A stretch of 64,000 nucleotides of DNA from Solanum dulcamara (lineage: Eukaryota > Streptophyta > Magnoliopsida > Solanales > Solanaceae): NCBI RefSeq assembly GCF_947179165.1, contig NC_077240.1, positions 74,309,501-74,373,500 of the forward strand. The letters run 5' to 3'. This document shows, piece by piece, positions 34,446 through 45,179 of this stretch (positions are counted from its first letter, which is position 1; the number at the start of each line of letters is the position of its first letter). The notes beneath the pieces were generated by a model, which saw only the letters and a program-made list of their open reading frames with translations, did not search any database and was not told the DNA's origin. The translations under genes and the position numbers were made by a program.

Positions 34446-35040
34446 ATATAACTATTTCTTCTCATTTCCATTAACGATTACTATCTCATGCATTAGTGCT
34501 GACAAATCAATGAGTCGAATTCCATATAAGCCACGGAAGGTCCTTTTAGACCAAACTCAACATTTTGAAGTTAACAAAATCATTAGAATTGCATTCTGCG
34601 GCCTTTTTTAAAAATTTTGATCGAAGTCAACCGTTTAAATTTTAAAAGCTTTAAAACATAAAAACTCGCTCAGAATCCAAACGAACAACCATGTGACCGA
34701 ATTGTCAGTCCCAACAAATCATAAATGATTTGGATGGCTACAACAATGCTCTAAAGGTCGAAAGGAAGGCAATATCAAAGAAATGACCGGAGGATAATTA
34801 CAAAAGAAATTACTTATCCACTTAAAATTGAGAGAGTAGGAGTCTTTATCCTAATTTAATGTTAATAGGACTTTGAACGTCTTTATGTTATTAGATGAAT
34901 CAATCATGTTTTATAAAAAAGCAAAAAAATTTAATTTTGAACTCAATTTTAACTCTTGTTCTCATAATTTATATTGATTAATTAAGTCACCGAGTCATCT
35001 TCTTTCTAATTCTAACCCACCCTTATTGCAAAAAGTTAAA
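34446..35040. other. Non-coding stretch between hAT remnant and minisatellite
   Basis: No ORF or clear element. Pieces around 34515-34650 (aaggtccttttagaccaaac, gatcgaagtcaacc) resemble a dispersed plant repeat, but no ends were found. Confidence 0.3.
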
Positions 35041-35041
35041 G

Positions 35042-35313
35042 GTAAGTAAATAAATATTTTTCCAAAAACTCCACTTGCTACTAACTTCCATTTAATTACA
35101 ATTCCATATTATAGTAAGTAAATAAATATTTTTCCAAAAACTCCACTTGCTACTAACTTCCATTTAATTACAATTCCATATTATAGTAAGTAAAGAAATC
35201 TTTTTCCAAAAACTCCACTTGCTTCTAACTTCCTTCCATTTAATTACAATTCCATATCATAGTAAGTAAATAATTTTTTTTTCCAAAAACTCCACTTGCT
35301 ACTAACTTCCTCC
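35042..35313. repeat. 72-bp minisatellite interrupted by the copia insertion
   Basis: Units start at 35042, 35114, 35186 and 35262 (periods 72, 72, 76). Each contains gtaagtaaataaat, ccaaaaactccacttgct and ttaattacaattcc. The fourth is cut by the copia element and its tail resumes at 40791-40830. Confidence 0.9.
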
Positions 35314-35566
35314 TATTAGGAAGTGGATATTCCACTAACTTCCTTTTTCCTTTTTTTTCTGTCTCTTTCCCACTTTCTTTTCCCCTTATTTTCCTCGTAT
35401 ATGTTCCCTCAACTTGCTATATTCTCTTCCTGCATTGGCTATAAAAAGCCACTGCTATTATGCATATGAAGACACAGAAACGAAAACAAGAAAATCAATT
35501 CTACTCTCTCTAAATTCTCTTACTCTCCTTTTCTTTATTAATTGTCGAGTTAGTTAATTTATAACA
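35314..35566 (+). repeat. Copia 5' LTR, 253 bp
   Basis: Starts TATTAGGAAGTGGATATTCC and ends AATTTATAACA. It contains a TATA-like ctataaaaagcc near 35440. The right LTR differs by only a handful of bases and two small indels. Confidence 0.9.
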
Positions 35567-35644
35567 TGTTATCAGCACGAAGCTCTGTTATTTATTCAAG
35601 ATAACAAAAGTGGTAAGAGTTTTATTTAAATTTATTTTTATAAA

Positions 35645-36622
35645 ATGAAAAATATTTTAAAAATTAAATTTATTGCTCTTGATATCTCTGGAAAAGGCTA
35701 CTCATCATGGGCACTTGATGCCAAAATTCATTTAGAATCAATGGGTCTGACAGACACCATTAAAGATGATAATATGACATCCAATCAAGACCGTGCTAAA
35801 GCCATGATATTTCTCCGTCACCATCTTGACGAGGGGCTAAAATTACAATATCTCACATTAAAACCCCCCCTTAAATTGTGGAAAAATTTAAAAGAAAGAT
35901 ATGACCACCTGAAGTTGGTCATGCTTCCACAAGCTCGTCATGATTGGCTAAATCTGAGATTAATGGATTTTAAAAATATAACTGAATATAATTCTGCTTT
36001 ATTTAGAATTATAGCTCAGTTAAATTTATGTGGAGAAGAGATCACTGAGCATGATAAACTTGAAAAGATATACTCCACATTTCCACCCGCGAATATGCTC
36101 CTGCAGCAATATCGCAAAAAAGAATTTAAAAAATATTCTGAATTACTTTCCCACCTTCTTATTGCTGAAAGACATAATGAACTATTAATGAAAAATCATA
36201 ATAGTCGGTCAGTTGGTTCTTTGCCACTCCCTAAAGTGAATAAGGCAAATTCTAACCAATGAGAAAGAGGCCATGGCCCCAGTCATGGTCGTGGTCAAAG
36301 AAGAAATTTTAATCATGATACTCAGTTGGCACCGAGAAATGATCAGCAATATAAAAGACAGGGTAAACAGCCAGAAGCTTTACCGAAGAATAATTCAGAA
36401 AGTGTATGTCATAGATGTGGAGGTGTGGGGCACTGGTCGCGGACTTGCCGGTCGTCAAAATATCTGGTTCATCTATATCAGGCATCATTAAAGAGGACAG
36501 AAAATAATCCAGAGACAAATTTTATCTCTGAAGATAATATTGAGCCCATGCATTTGGATGTAGCTGATTTTTTTAATTTTTCAGATGAAAATATGAATAT
36601 TGATAGGACAAATAATATGTAA
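35645..36622 (+). pseudogene. Copia gag
   Basis: Opens MKNILKIKFIALDISGKGYS; a UBN2-type gag core follows (SSWALDAKIHLESMG, LWKNLKERYDHLK, YNSALFRIIAQL). A TGA at 36260-36262 interrupts it, and the same frame continues to the CCHC zinc knuckle CHRCGGVGHWSRTC and on to 36622. Product would be the nucleocapsid/capsid precursor. Confidence 0.85.
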
Positions 36623-36697
36623 ATATTTTTCTTTTTATCTGTATTAAATATGATGTTTGTATTTTCCTAGTCAATGTAAATAAATAAAATCTATGTA

Positions 36698-39600
36698 ATG
36701 TACCATGAGTTAATACTTATTTTATTTCTTATTAAAGAAAATATGGAAATACCTCAAATTTTATTTGGATCAATGACTAATCACGAGGATATTTGTGTAA
36801 TTGATAGTGGAACAACCCATGCTACATTTAAAGACGAGAAATATTTTTCTAACTTGCTAAGAAGAAAAACAAATGTTACTACAATTTCTGGTAATTCAAA
36901 AATGATAGAAGGCTCCGGAAGAGCTACTATAATTCTGTCTAAGGGGACAAAAATTGTTATAGAAGATGCACTATTTTCTTCTAAATCCCCAAGAAACTTG
37001 TTAAGTTTTAAAGATATCCGCAGAAATGGATATCATGTTGAGACACTAAATGAAATGAATATTGAATATCTTGGTATAACCAAGAGTGTCTCAGGCCAGA
37101 AATATATTTTGAAAAAATTACCAACTCTGTCATCTAGCCTATATTATGCAAAAATTAGTGCAATTGAAGCACATATAATCGTAAACCAGAAGTTTACTGA
37201 TTCAAATACATTTGTGCTATGGCATGATCGAATAGGTCATCCTAGATCAATAATGATGAGATGAATTATTGAAAATTCAACTGGACATCCGTTAAAGAAC
37301 CAGAAGATTCTTACAAATGATGAATTTTCATGTGCTGCTTGTTATCAAGGCAAATTAATTGCCAGACCATCGACCCTAAAGGTTGGCATCGAATCTCCTA
37401 GCTTTTTAGAGCGTATACATGGAGATATATATGGACATATTCATCCACATAGTGGATTGTTTAGATATTTTATGGTCCTAATAGATGCATCATCTAGATG
37501 GTCTCATGTGTGCCTGTTATCATCTCGCAACCTGGCATTTACGAAGTTGTTAGCATAAATAATAAGATTAAGAGCGCAATTCCCAGATTATCGAATTAAG
37601 GCTATTCGTCTTAATAATGCTGGAGAATTTACATCCCAAGTATTTAATGATTATTGCTTATCAATTGGGATAAAAATTGAATATCCTATTGCTCATGTTC
37701 ATACTCAAAATGGCCTTGCAGAGTCATCTATAAAGCGCCTACAATTGATAGCAAGACCTCTACTAATGAAAACAAAATTGTCAATTACTGTTTGGGATCA
37801 TGCTATCTTACATGCAGCAGCACTTTTACGTCTCAGACCGACACATTATAATAAATACTCTCCGTCGCAATTAGTATTTGGTCATGAACCAAATATAGCC
37901 CATTTAAAAAATTTTGATTAAGCGGTATACGTGCCTGTAGCACCATCACAATGTACAAAAATGGGCCCTCAACGAAGGTTGGCATATATGTTGGGTTTGA
38001 CTCACCCTCCATAATTCGATACCTTGAACCGTTGACTAGAGACTTATTCACTGCTCGATTTGTAGATTGTCGGTTTGATGAAACAATTTTCCTACCATTA
38101 AGGAAAGAGAAAAAGGAACCCAAAAAAGAAAAAGAAATTACGTGGAAAGTTTCATCACTATCACATTTTGATCCACGTACCCGCACATGTGAACAGGAGG
38201 TCCAGAAGATCATCCACTTACAGAAAATAGCAAATCAAATGCCAGATGCATTTACTGATTTGAAACAGATAACTAAGTCACATATCCCTGCAGTGAATGT
38301 ACCTATCCAGATTGATGTCCCAAAAGGACCATCTACAAGTATCATAGCTTCTGAATTCCAAACACTCCAGAAGCGTGGTAGACCATTGGGTTCAAAGGAT
38401 AAAAATTCTAGAAAGAGAAGCGTAAGAAATAATAAAGATGATACTATAATAGAACCTCCTGAAGAAGGTCAAGATTTGAGTAATCCTGATATTCCTGAAG
38501 AAATCAGTGAACCCGAGACTCAAGTGAATGAAGAACTTTCAATAAATTCTTTCGGTGATGAGATAAATTTAGATCGATCTAAAATCATGGTTGATAATGT
38601 TTTTGCATATAATATTGCACTTAACCTCATGCAAGATAGTGAAAGTCTTGAGCCTAAATCTGTCGAAAAATGTCGACGTAGATATGATTGGCCAAAATGG
38701 CAAAAAGCAATTCAATCAGAATTAGACTCACTTGCTAAACTTGAGGTTTTTGGACTTGTAGTCCAAACCCGTGAAGGTGTAAAACCAGTTGGCTATAAAT
38801 GGGTTTTTGTTAGAAAATGAAATAAGAGAAATAAAATTGTAAGATATAAGGCACACCTTGTTGCACAAGGATTCTCTCAAAGACCGGGAGTCAACTATGA
38901 AGAAACATATTCACCTGTTATGGATGGAATAACATTTCGATATCTCATCAGTTTAGCTGTACATAAATATCTTGAAATACACCTAATGGATGTAGTTACA
39001 ATTTACCTTTATGGTTCACTTGATAATGAAATTTACATGAAAATCCCAAAAGGATTAAAATTGCCTGAAGCATGTAATAAATCTTGGGAGATGTACTCAA
39101 TAAAACTGCAAAGATCATTATATGGTCTGAAACAATCAGGGCGCATGTGGTATAATCGCCTAGGTGAGTACTTAATAAATAAAGGCTATATTAATGATGT
39201 TATTTGTCTATGTGTTTTTATTAAGAAAATGGAATCAGAGTTTTTCATACTCGCTGTTTATGTTGATGACATAAATCTCATTGGAACCCCTGAAGAGGTC
39301 CAAAAGGCAATTGAATATCTAAAGAAAGAATTTGAAATGAAAGACCTTGAAAAGACAAAACTTTGTCTAGGTCTGCAAATTGAACATTTAGCAGACGAGG
39401 TTTTTGTTCATCAATCTGCCTACACTGAGAAAATCTTAAAAAGATTTTACATGGATAAAGCACATCCATTAAGTACTCCAATGGTTGTTTGATCACTTGA
39501 AGTGGAAAAAGATCAATTTCGACCTCCAGGAGAGGATGAAGAGATTCTTGGTCCTGAAGTACCATATCTCAGTGCTATTGGTGCACTTATGTATCTTGCT

Positions 39601-40260
39601 AACGTAACTAGGCCTGATATAACCTTTACTGTTAATTTGCTAGCAAGGTATAGTTCTTCCCCAACGCAAAGACACTAGAACGGTATCAAGCATGTTTTGC
39701 GATACCTGAAGGGTACTATTGATATGAGTTTGTTTTATACTAACAAAGGTTGCACAGACCTTATTGGTTATGCAGATGCAGGTTATTTATCAGACCCACA
39801 TAAAGCTCGATCTCAGATAGGCTATCTGTTTACACACGGAGGGACTGCTATATCATGGCGATCTACAAAGCAGTCCATTGTTGCTACTTCTTCAAATCAT
39901 GCTGAAATAATAGCAATTCATGAAGCAAGTAGAGAATGTGTGTGGTTGAGATCGATGATCCAGTTCATTAAAGAAAGATGCGGTTTGGAAAATAATGTTA
40001 AAGTACCCACAATTATATTTGAAGACAATGTCGCGTGCATAACTCAATTGAAAGGTGGCTTCATAAAAGGAAACAGAACGAAACATATTTCACCAAAATT
40101 ATTCTTCACACATGATCTTCACAAGAATGGTAATATTGATGTACAACAAATTCGTTTAAGTGATAATCTTGCAGATTTATTCACAAAGGCATTACCAACA
40201 TCAACTTTTGAGAAACTAAGATATAAGGTTGGAATGCGTCGTCTCCAAAATATCAAATGA
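36698..40260 (+). pseudogene. Copia pol (protease, integrase, RT, RNase H)
   Basis: Protease: CVIDSGTTHATF near 36810. GAG-pre-integrase: WHDRIGHPR. Integrase: CAACYQGK, ERIHGDIYGH, then RLNNAGEF where the second catalytic Asp (RLDNAGEF in the family) is Asn, then NGLAESSIKRL. RT: KPVGYKWVFVRK, KLQRSLYGLKQSGRMWYNRL and the intact YVDD at about 39260. RNase H: IGYADAGYLSD, then TKHISPKLFF and LADLFTKALP. Stops at 37262, 37557, 37919, 38818, 39490 and 39676, and a frameshift near 37980, inactivate it. Confidence 0.88.
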
Positions 40261-40539
40261 AGTTTTCATCAGGGAGAGTAAAAATACGCGTTGCACTCTT
40301 TTTCTCTTAACAATGGTTTTGTCCTACTGGGTTTTCCTGGCAAGGTTTTTAATGAGGCAACAATCAAGGCGTATTACCAGATGTGTGTACTCTTTTCCTT
40401 CATTAGGATTGTTTCCACTGGTTTTTTTAGTAAGATTTTAACGAGGCACACAACATATATGATGTTCAGAATAACTATGTAAATTATTTCTTGTAATTGT
40501 TTTTTGAGGCACATTATACGTGGACATCCAGGGGGGAGT

Positions 40540-40790
40540 ATTAGGAAGTGGATATTCCACTAACTTTCTTTTTCCTTTCTTTCTGTCCCTTTCCCACTTT
40601 CTTTTCCCCTTATTTTCCTCATATATGTCCCCTCAACTTGCTATATTCTCTTCCTGCAGTGGCTATAAAAAGCCACTATTATTATGCATATGAAGACATA
40701 GAAACGAAAATAAGAAAATCAATTCTACTCTCTCTAAATTCTCTTACTCTCCTTTTCTTTATTAATTGTCGAGTTAGTTAATTTATAACA
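40540..40790 (+). repeat. Copia 3' LTR, 251 bp
   Basis: Near-identical to 35314-35566 and preceded directly by the polypurine tract. Minisatellite sequence resumes at 40791. Confidence 0.9.
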
Positions 40791-41036
40791 CCTTCCATTT
40801 ATAATTACAATTCCATATTATAGTAATCTCCACAATATTTTTTAAAAACTCCTATAAATACAACTATTTCCTCTTAATTTTCTTCACCCAAATTACTCAA
40901 CAATATATGCTTTTTATTTATATGTTTCTTATTTTGTTTGATTCCACTAACTTTGCTCGCTTGCTTTCAATTTTAATTCACGATTCAAGCTTTATCAAAG
41001 TCTCTATTCTATTGGCGGATCTCATCATTGAATCTT

Positions 41037-41231
41037 TTAAAAGTTATCGGTGATATCACATAAGAAATAAGATTTTGAAGCACGTCTGAGTTTAATGAGT
41101 GATTTCACTGATAGCTTTAATATGATTTCAACGATGAGATCTGTTGGCAGAACAAGAACTCTGTTGAAGTTCTTCGTGTAGTTCTCAATAATAATGCTAG
41201 ATTGTTGCCACATATGTCCATATATTTTCAA
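41037..41231 (-). pseudogene. F-box domain fragment
   Basis: 64 codons ending LPTDLIVEIILKLSVKSLIK then LRRASKSYF, the start of an F-box (LPxDxxxEILxRLPVKSLxRFRxVSKSW). The remainder of a plant F-box protein (kelch or FBA repeats) is absent, and TAA follows at once. Likely a gene relic between two retrotransposons. Confidence 0.5.
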
Positions 41232-41576
41232 AGGTTATAATATATCTTTTTTATTTACTTTTTCCCTATGAATTTTAAAGAAGTGTATCAGCAAAAGTAT
41301 CTTTATATTTATCTAAATTATTTATTTTTCATTTAAAACTATGAATAGCTGACTTCTATATTTACTGTACTAATTAGTATTTATCTCAAATGTTTTTGTG
41401 GGATGATTTACGAAATTTTTAGGTCACCATTCTATTATACAAATCTAGTTTTCTTGTGATTGTTTTTTTAATTAATAGGTACAAGAAGTAGGATTCGACT
41501 ATTATAAAAGTTCTTGAATGAATCTACTTCATTTGATTTGATCTGATTCAAAGATGACCGATACATGATTGGTGGA
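41232..41576. other. Short non-coding stretch
   Basis: AT-rich, with no recognised feature. It ends at the outer edge of the minus-strand gypsy LTR. Confidence 0.4.
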
Positions 41577-42316
41577 TGTTACGACTCTGATCCGCTGTGA
41601 CTGTCACCCACACTAACCCTCTGGTGGAAGAACCATTTTAGCAGCCCAACAATCACCAAACGCAGTAGATAAACAAGATAAGGATGCAGAAGCAGTCTTA
41701 ATTAAAGATATAAGCATGAGTTCCCATAAACTCAGGAAAGTGTAGTCACCAAACTTAAACATGTGGAAAAAAATCCTAGGAACTGAAAGTCAATCAAACC
41801 AAAACCTTACAGAACTAACAAGTCTAGAAAGGAAGTACAATTCCCACAAGAAAGTCATTAAAGAAATAACCAGTGTTTGAATATTTAAGTCCCGAAAGAA
41901 GGACTAGAAAAATTAGCTCACCCTTGAACTCGAACAACTTTTCAATCTTCCAAATGAGGTCTCTCCACAGCCGGCTGAATATGCCCTGTACTCAAAAAAG
42001 ACAGAGCAAGTATAGTAGTAGTACACAAAATCAACGGTGTACTGGTAGGATCACACGGCTAGCTAGTAAGCAAGTCATGGACAAGTAAACCCGACATAGT
42101 AAGCACATATATATAGAATAACTTAACCATTTTTATCTCAATTATGACTCAATAAGATCACAGTTCATCAATCTCAATGTCATATAATTAAACATAAGGG
42201 TCCTCTCATTGGACCTGCAAATACTTAATTTATGTTGGAACGTGATACCTGATCCAAGGTTTATGTGAAACGTGACACCCGATCTAATTTATGTGTTGGA
42301 ACATGAAATCCGATCC
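41577..42316 (-). repeat. Distal part of the old gypsy LTR
   Basis: Minus-strand LTR 3' portion, ending GGATCAGAGTCGTAACA at 41577. It contains degenerate gatcgggtgtcacg motifs like those in the solo LTR at 11375-13458. Continues at 59360 after the nested element. Confidence 0.75.
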
Positions 42317-44538
42317 TGTAACACCCCTCAAAATTTTCCCCTAGAATTCAAACCCTTCTTGTATACGGGTAGGGTCGAACTCGAGTATTGAGGAGCGTAT
42401 ACATGAGTTGAGATGAGCCTTTGAGAATTTGAGCAGTATTAGAGGTGAGGTGGGGTCATGAAGGACCCCTAGGATCAAATTAAATCCAAAAGATTCGTCG
42501 TGGCTAAGTTTAGGATGAGTTCGTATAAGGGTCGACTTGTAACGACCCTATCTTTTGAAGGACGTCAATCTGGGTGGCCCACGACCTATCAAATTAAAGG
42601 TCGTTGAGTCTTCTTTCCAACGCCACCAAGAACGTAAATTTTGGAGTTCGGAATCAAAAGATATGACGATCCTAAGATGAACTAGCACGGCAGGAATTTC
42701 ATTCTTGGCCTGGGTTGCAACTGCTGGGGAAATGGCCTTGGCGCTGTAAGGGCGCGATGCGCCACTATCGCGCCAGAAACATGCCTCAGTAGTTTGTTCC
42801 TTGGCGCGACGCGCCACTAAAAGTTGTGTAGGATTTTTCAGGCCAAATTTCCAGAACCTAGAAAATTTGGCCTTGGCGCTGTAAGGGCGCGACGCGTCAC
42901 TATCGCGCCAGAAACATGCCTCAGTAGTTTGGTCTCTGGCGCGGCGCGCCACTATGAGGCATTCAGGTTTTAGGCGTATTCAGCCTGGCGCTGCAATGGC
43001 GCGACGCGCCACTATCACACCAAGTGCGTTTTTAGCCTATTTTTAGAACTTTGAGGAGGGATAATTTGGGAACTTACCCAAGTTATATATGTATTACCCT
43101 TGGTCATTTTGGGATCAAAAATTTCCAGCTCTCTCTCTCTCTAAAAGCCCTAGAAGTTCCTCTCTCTCTCTCTCTTCTTCATCTTCTTCTTCTTCTCCAT
43201 TCTCAACAAAGATTTGTCCCAAGAGCTTCAAGATTTGAGTCCCCCATTGAAGACCCAACATCAAGGTTCTCTCCAAGTCTTCACTAAGGTATGTAAGGCT
43301 ATCTAAAACATGGGTTGAATCCACCCATGTACCCTATTCTTGCTTTGAGGTTAGATGTCCATAGAAATGGAGTTTCTTGGTATGGTTTATGCTTGTATGA
43401 ACTTTGTCCCCTATGTATTTGATTCTATATGTGTTGATGTTGTTGAGCCAAGAAGTTCCTAAATTGAGCCTTTATGTGAGTATGAGTCGATGAAGATGAG
43501 TTGTTAAATATGTTTTATTGATCTTCTTAATTATGTGGATTATGATGAAGGATGTTATTTTCTTTAAAATATTGCTTATCTTAAATTGTTGACTCAAAGC
43601 CTTGGAGTTGTGATGAGTTTCAAAGATTGAGTAAATGGATAGAAGAAATGATTGGTTGTGCTTATATGTTGCTATAAATGTGCATTCAAATTTCTTTTGA
43701 AAGATATGACTGAGCTTGACCGGATAGTATGATTGGAAAAGATTTGATCATGATAGAGTTGATGAGTTGACAAGGTTGTAATGAGACTTGTCGATATGAT
43801 TTGATTGAGTTGATTGGATGGAGTTTTATGAGCATTGAGTCTTGGGAGGAGTATCGAGCACCGAATTGGGCAAGAGTAAAGTCCATACTCGAACCCAATA
43901 ACTACGTCGCCAAACGTAGGGAGGATTGAACCGTTAAAGTCGGATGCTTCCCCGAGATGTTTGTCCTGACATTATAGGACTTGGTTGGATTGGATCCATG
44001 ATTGGTTGATTCGTTCATACCCTGGCAAGGTATGAACAGATGCGGCAACAACGTCGGTTTGTTGTACTTTCACTGGCTCATAAGTGATGGTTGTCGGGTA
44101 AGAGAAACTCTCAAATAGGTCTTGATAGTACTCTGAGTCAGATTGAGTTGAATTGTATGTGATTGGTCCCGTCTAAATCATATTCTTGTTTAGACTTAGG
44201 ACATTTGATTGAGTTATTATTCCTCTTGAGTTGAGCTTCCGAGTTGATTAATTCTTTCATGATGTTCGTTGTATTCGGCCATTTTACATACTCGTACATT
44301 CCATGTACTGATGCCATTTGGCCTGCATCGTTTCATAATGCAGAGACAGGTACTAGAGATCATCAACCGGCGCTCCGTTGAAGATCTACCTATACCCTCA
44401 TCTAGTTGGTGAGTCCTCCTAGTTTCCGGAGGATGTTGAGCCTCCATGCACAGTTTTGTTGACATTTCCTTTACTTTGATTGTTGGTAGCCATGGACTTG
44501 TCATTGGCACCTCTTAGACTTTGATAGTGGCTTCATAG
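42317..44538 (+). repeat. Left LTR of the younger gypsy element (3' end missing)
   Basis: Matches 56892-59130 up to cttcatag at 44538. The last 229 bp or so of the LTR and the PBS are absent, replaced by Ogre sequence. It has the three GC-rich ggcgcg modules (about 42738, 42873, 42984), a TATA-like ttatatatg near 43084 and a CT tract at 43126-43200. Confidence 0.9.
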
Positions 44539-45179
44539 AGAACTCACGGGAGATATGACCGAACCGTTGTGGCGCCTACGTATCCCGTTGAGACAGGAAT
44601 CAGGTCAAACGTAGTTCCCCTTTTCTCGGGAGATAACTAAGGAATAAGGATTTTTAATAAGAAAAGTGACCGAAGCCGACATAGGCCGCCTACGTATCTC
44701 ATTCTTGAGAATTCAGGTCAGACGTAGTTCATTCAACCAAAGGGATTTTAAAAATAGATGAAGCATGGAAGCGATTACAAGAAAATGATGCAATTACAGG
44801 GAAAGGTACAAAAGGACCAATTTGCCCTTTTTTTTTAAAACAAATACGAGGAGAATTAAAGAGTAACGAGGAAAAGTGATATAAAGCATGGGTATCCAGA
44901 CTACCACCGGCTTTTCATAAAATTCGTCTTTATCTACCAAGATGAGTGAGGAATCGAGAGCGGATTGTAGGTCCAATTAGGCACTTGCTCTTTCGGATTA
45001 TCATCTCGTATGCTTGCCGTCTTGATTATCACATCATCACTGACTCCTTCTCCTAGACCAACATTATTGACAAACTCTCATATTGAAAATGACTGACACA
45101 CGCGAGGAAAAGGCTTTTCAAGATTATCAGATTTAGTTTGGACTATTGGCATTCCAATCTTTCTCAATCATGTTAATAT

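Larger units (their letters stand above)
35314..40790 (+). mobile_element. Ty1/copia retrotransposon, structurally complete, inactivated
   Basis: 5.48 kb with two near-identical short LTRs (35314-35566 and 40540-40790), PBS-like tgttatcagcacga right after the first, and a polypurine tract aggggggag (40531-40539) right before the second. Flanks cctcc and ccttc agree at 4 of 5 positions. Domain order gag, protease, integrase, RT, RNase H is the copia order. All ORFs carry stops. Confidence 0.92.

Noticed and set aside
35042..35313. Evenly spaced direct repeats resembling a CRISPR layout
   Set aside because: The whole 72-bp unit repeats, with no unique spacers, and the DNA is plant nuclear; it is a minisatellite. 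The same applies to 12590-12740.
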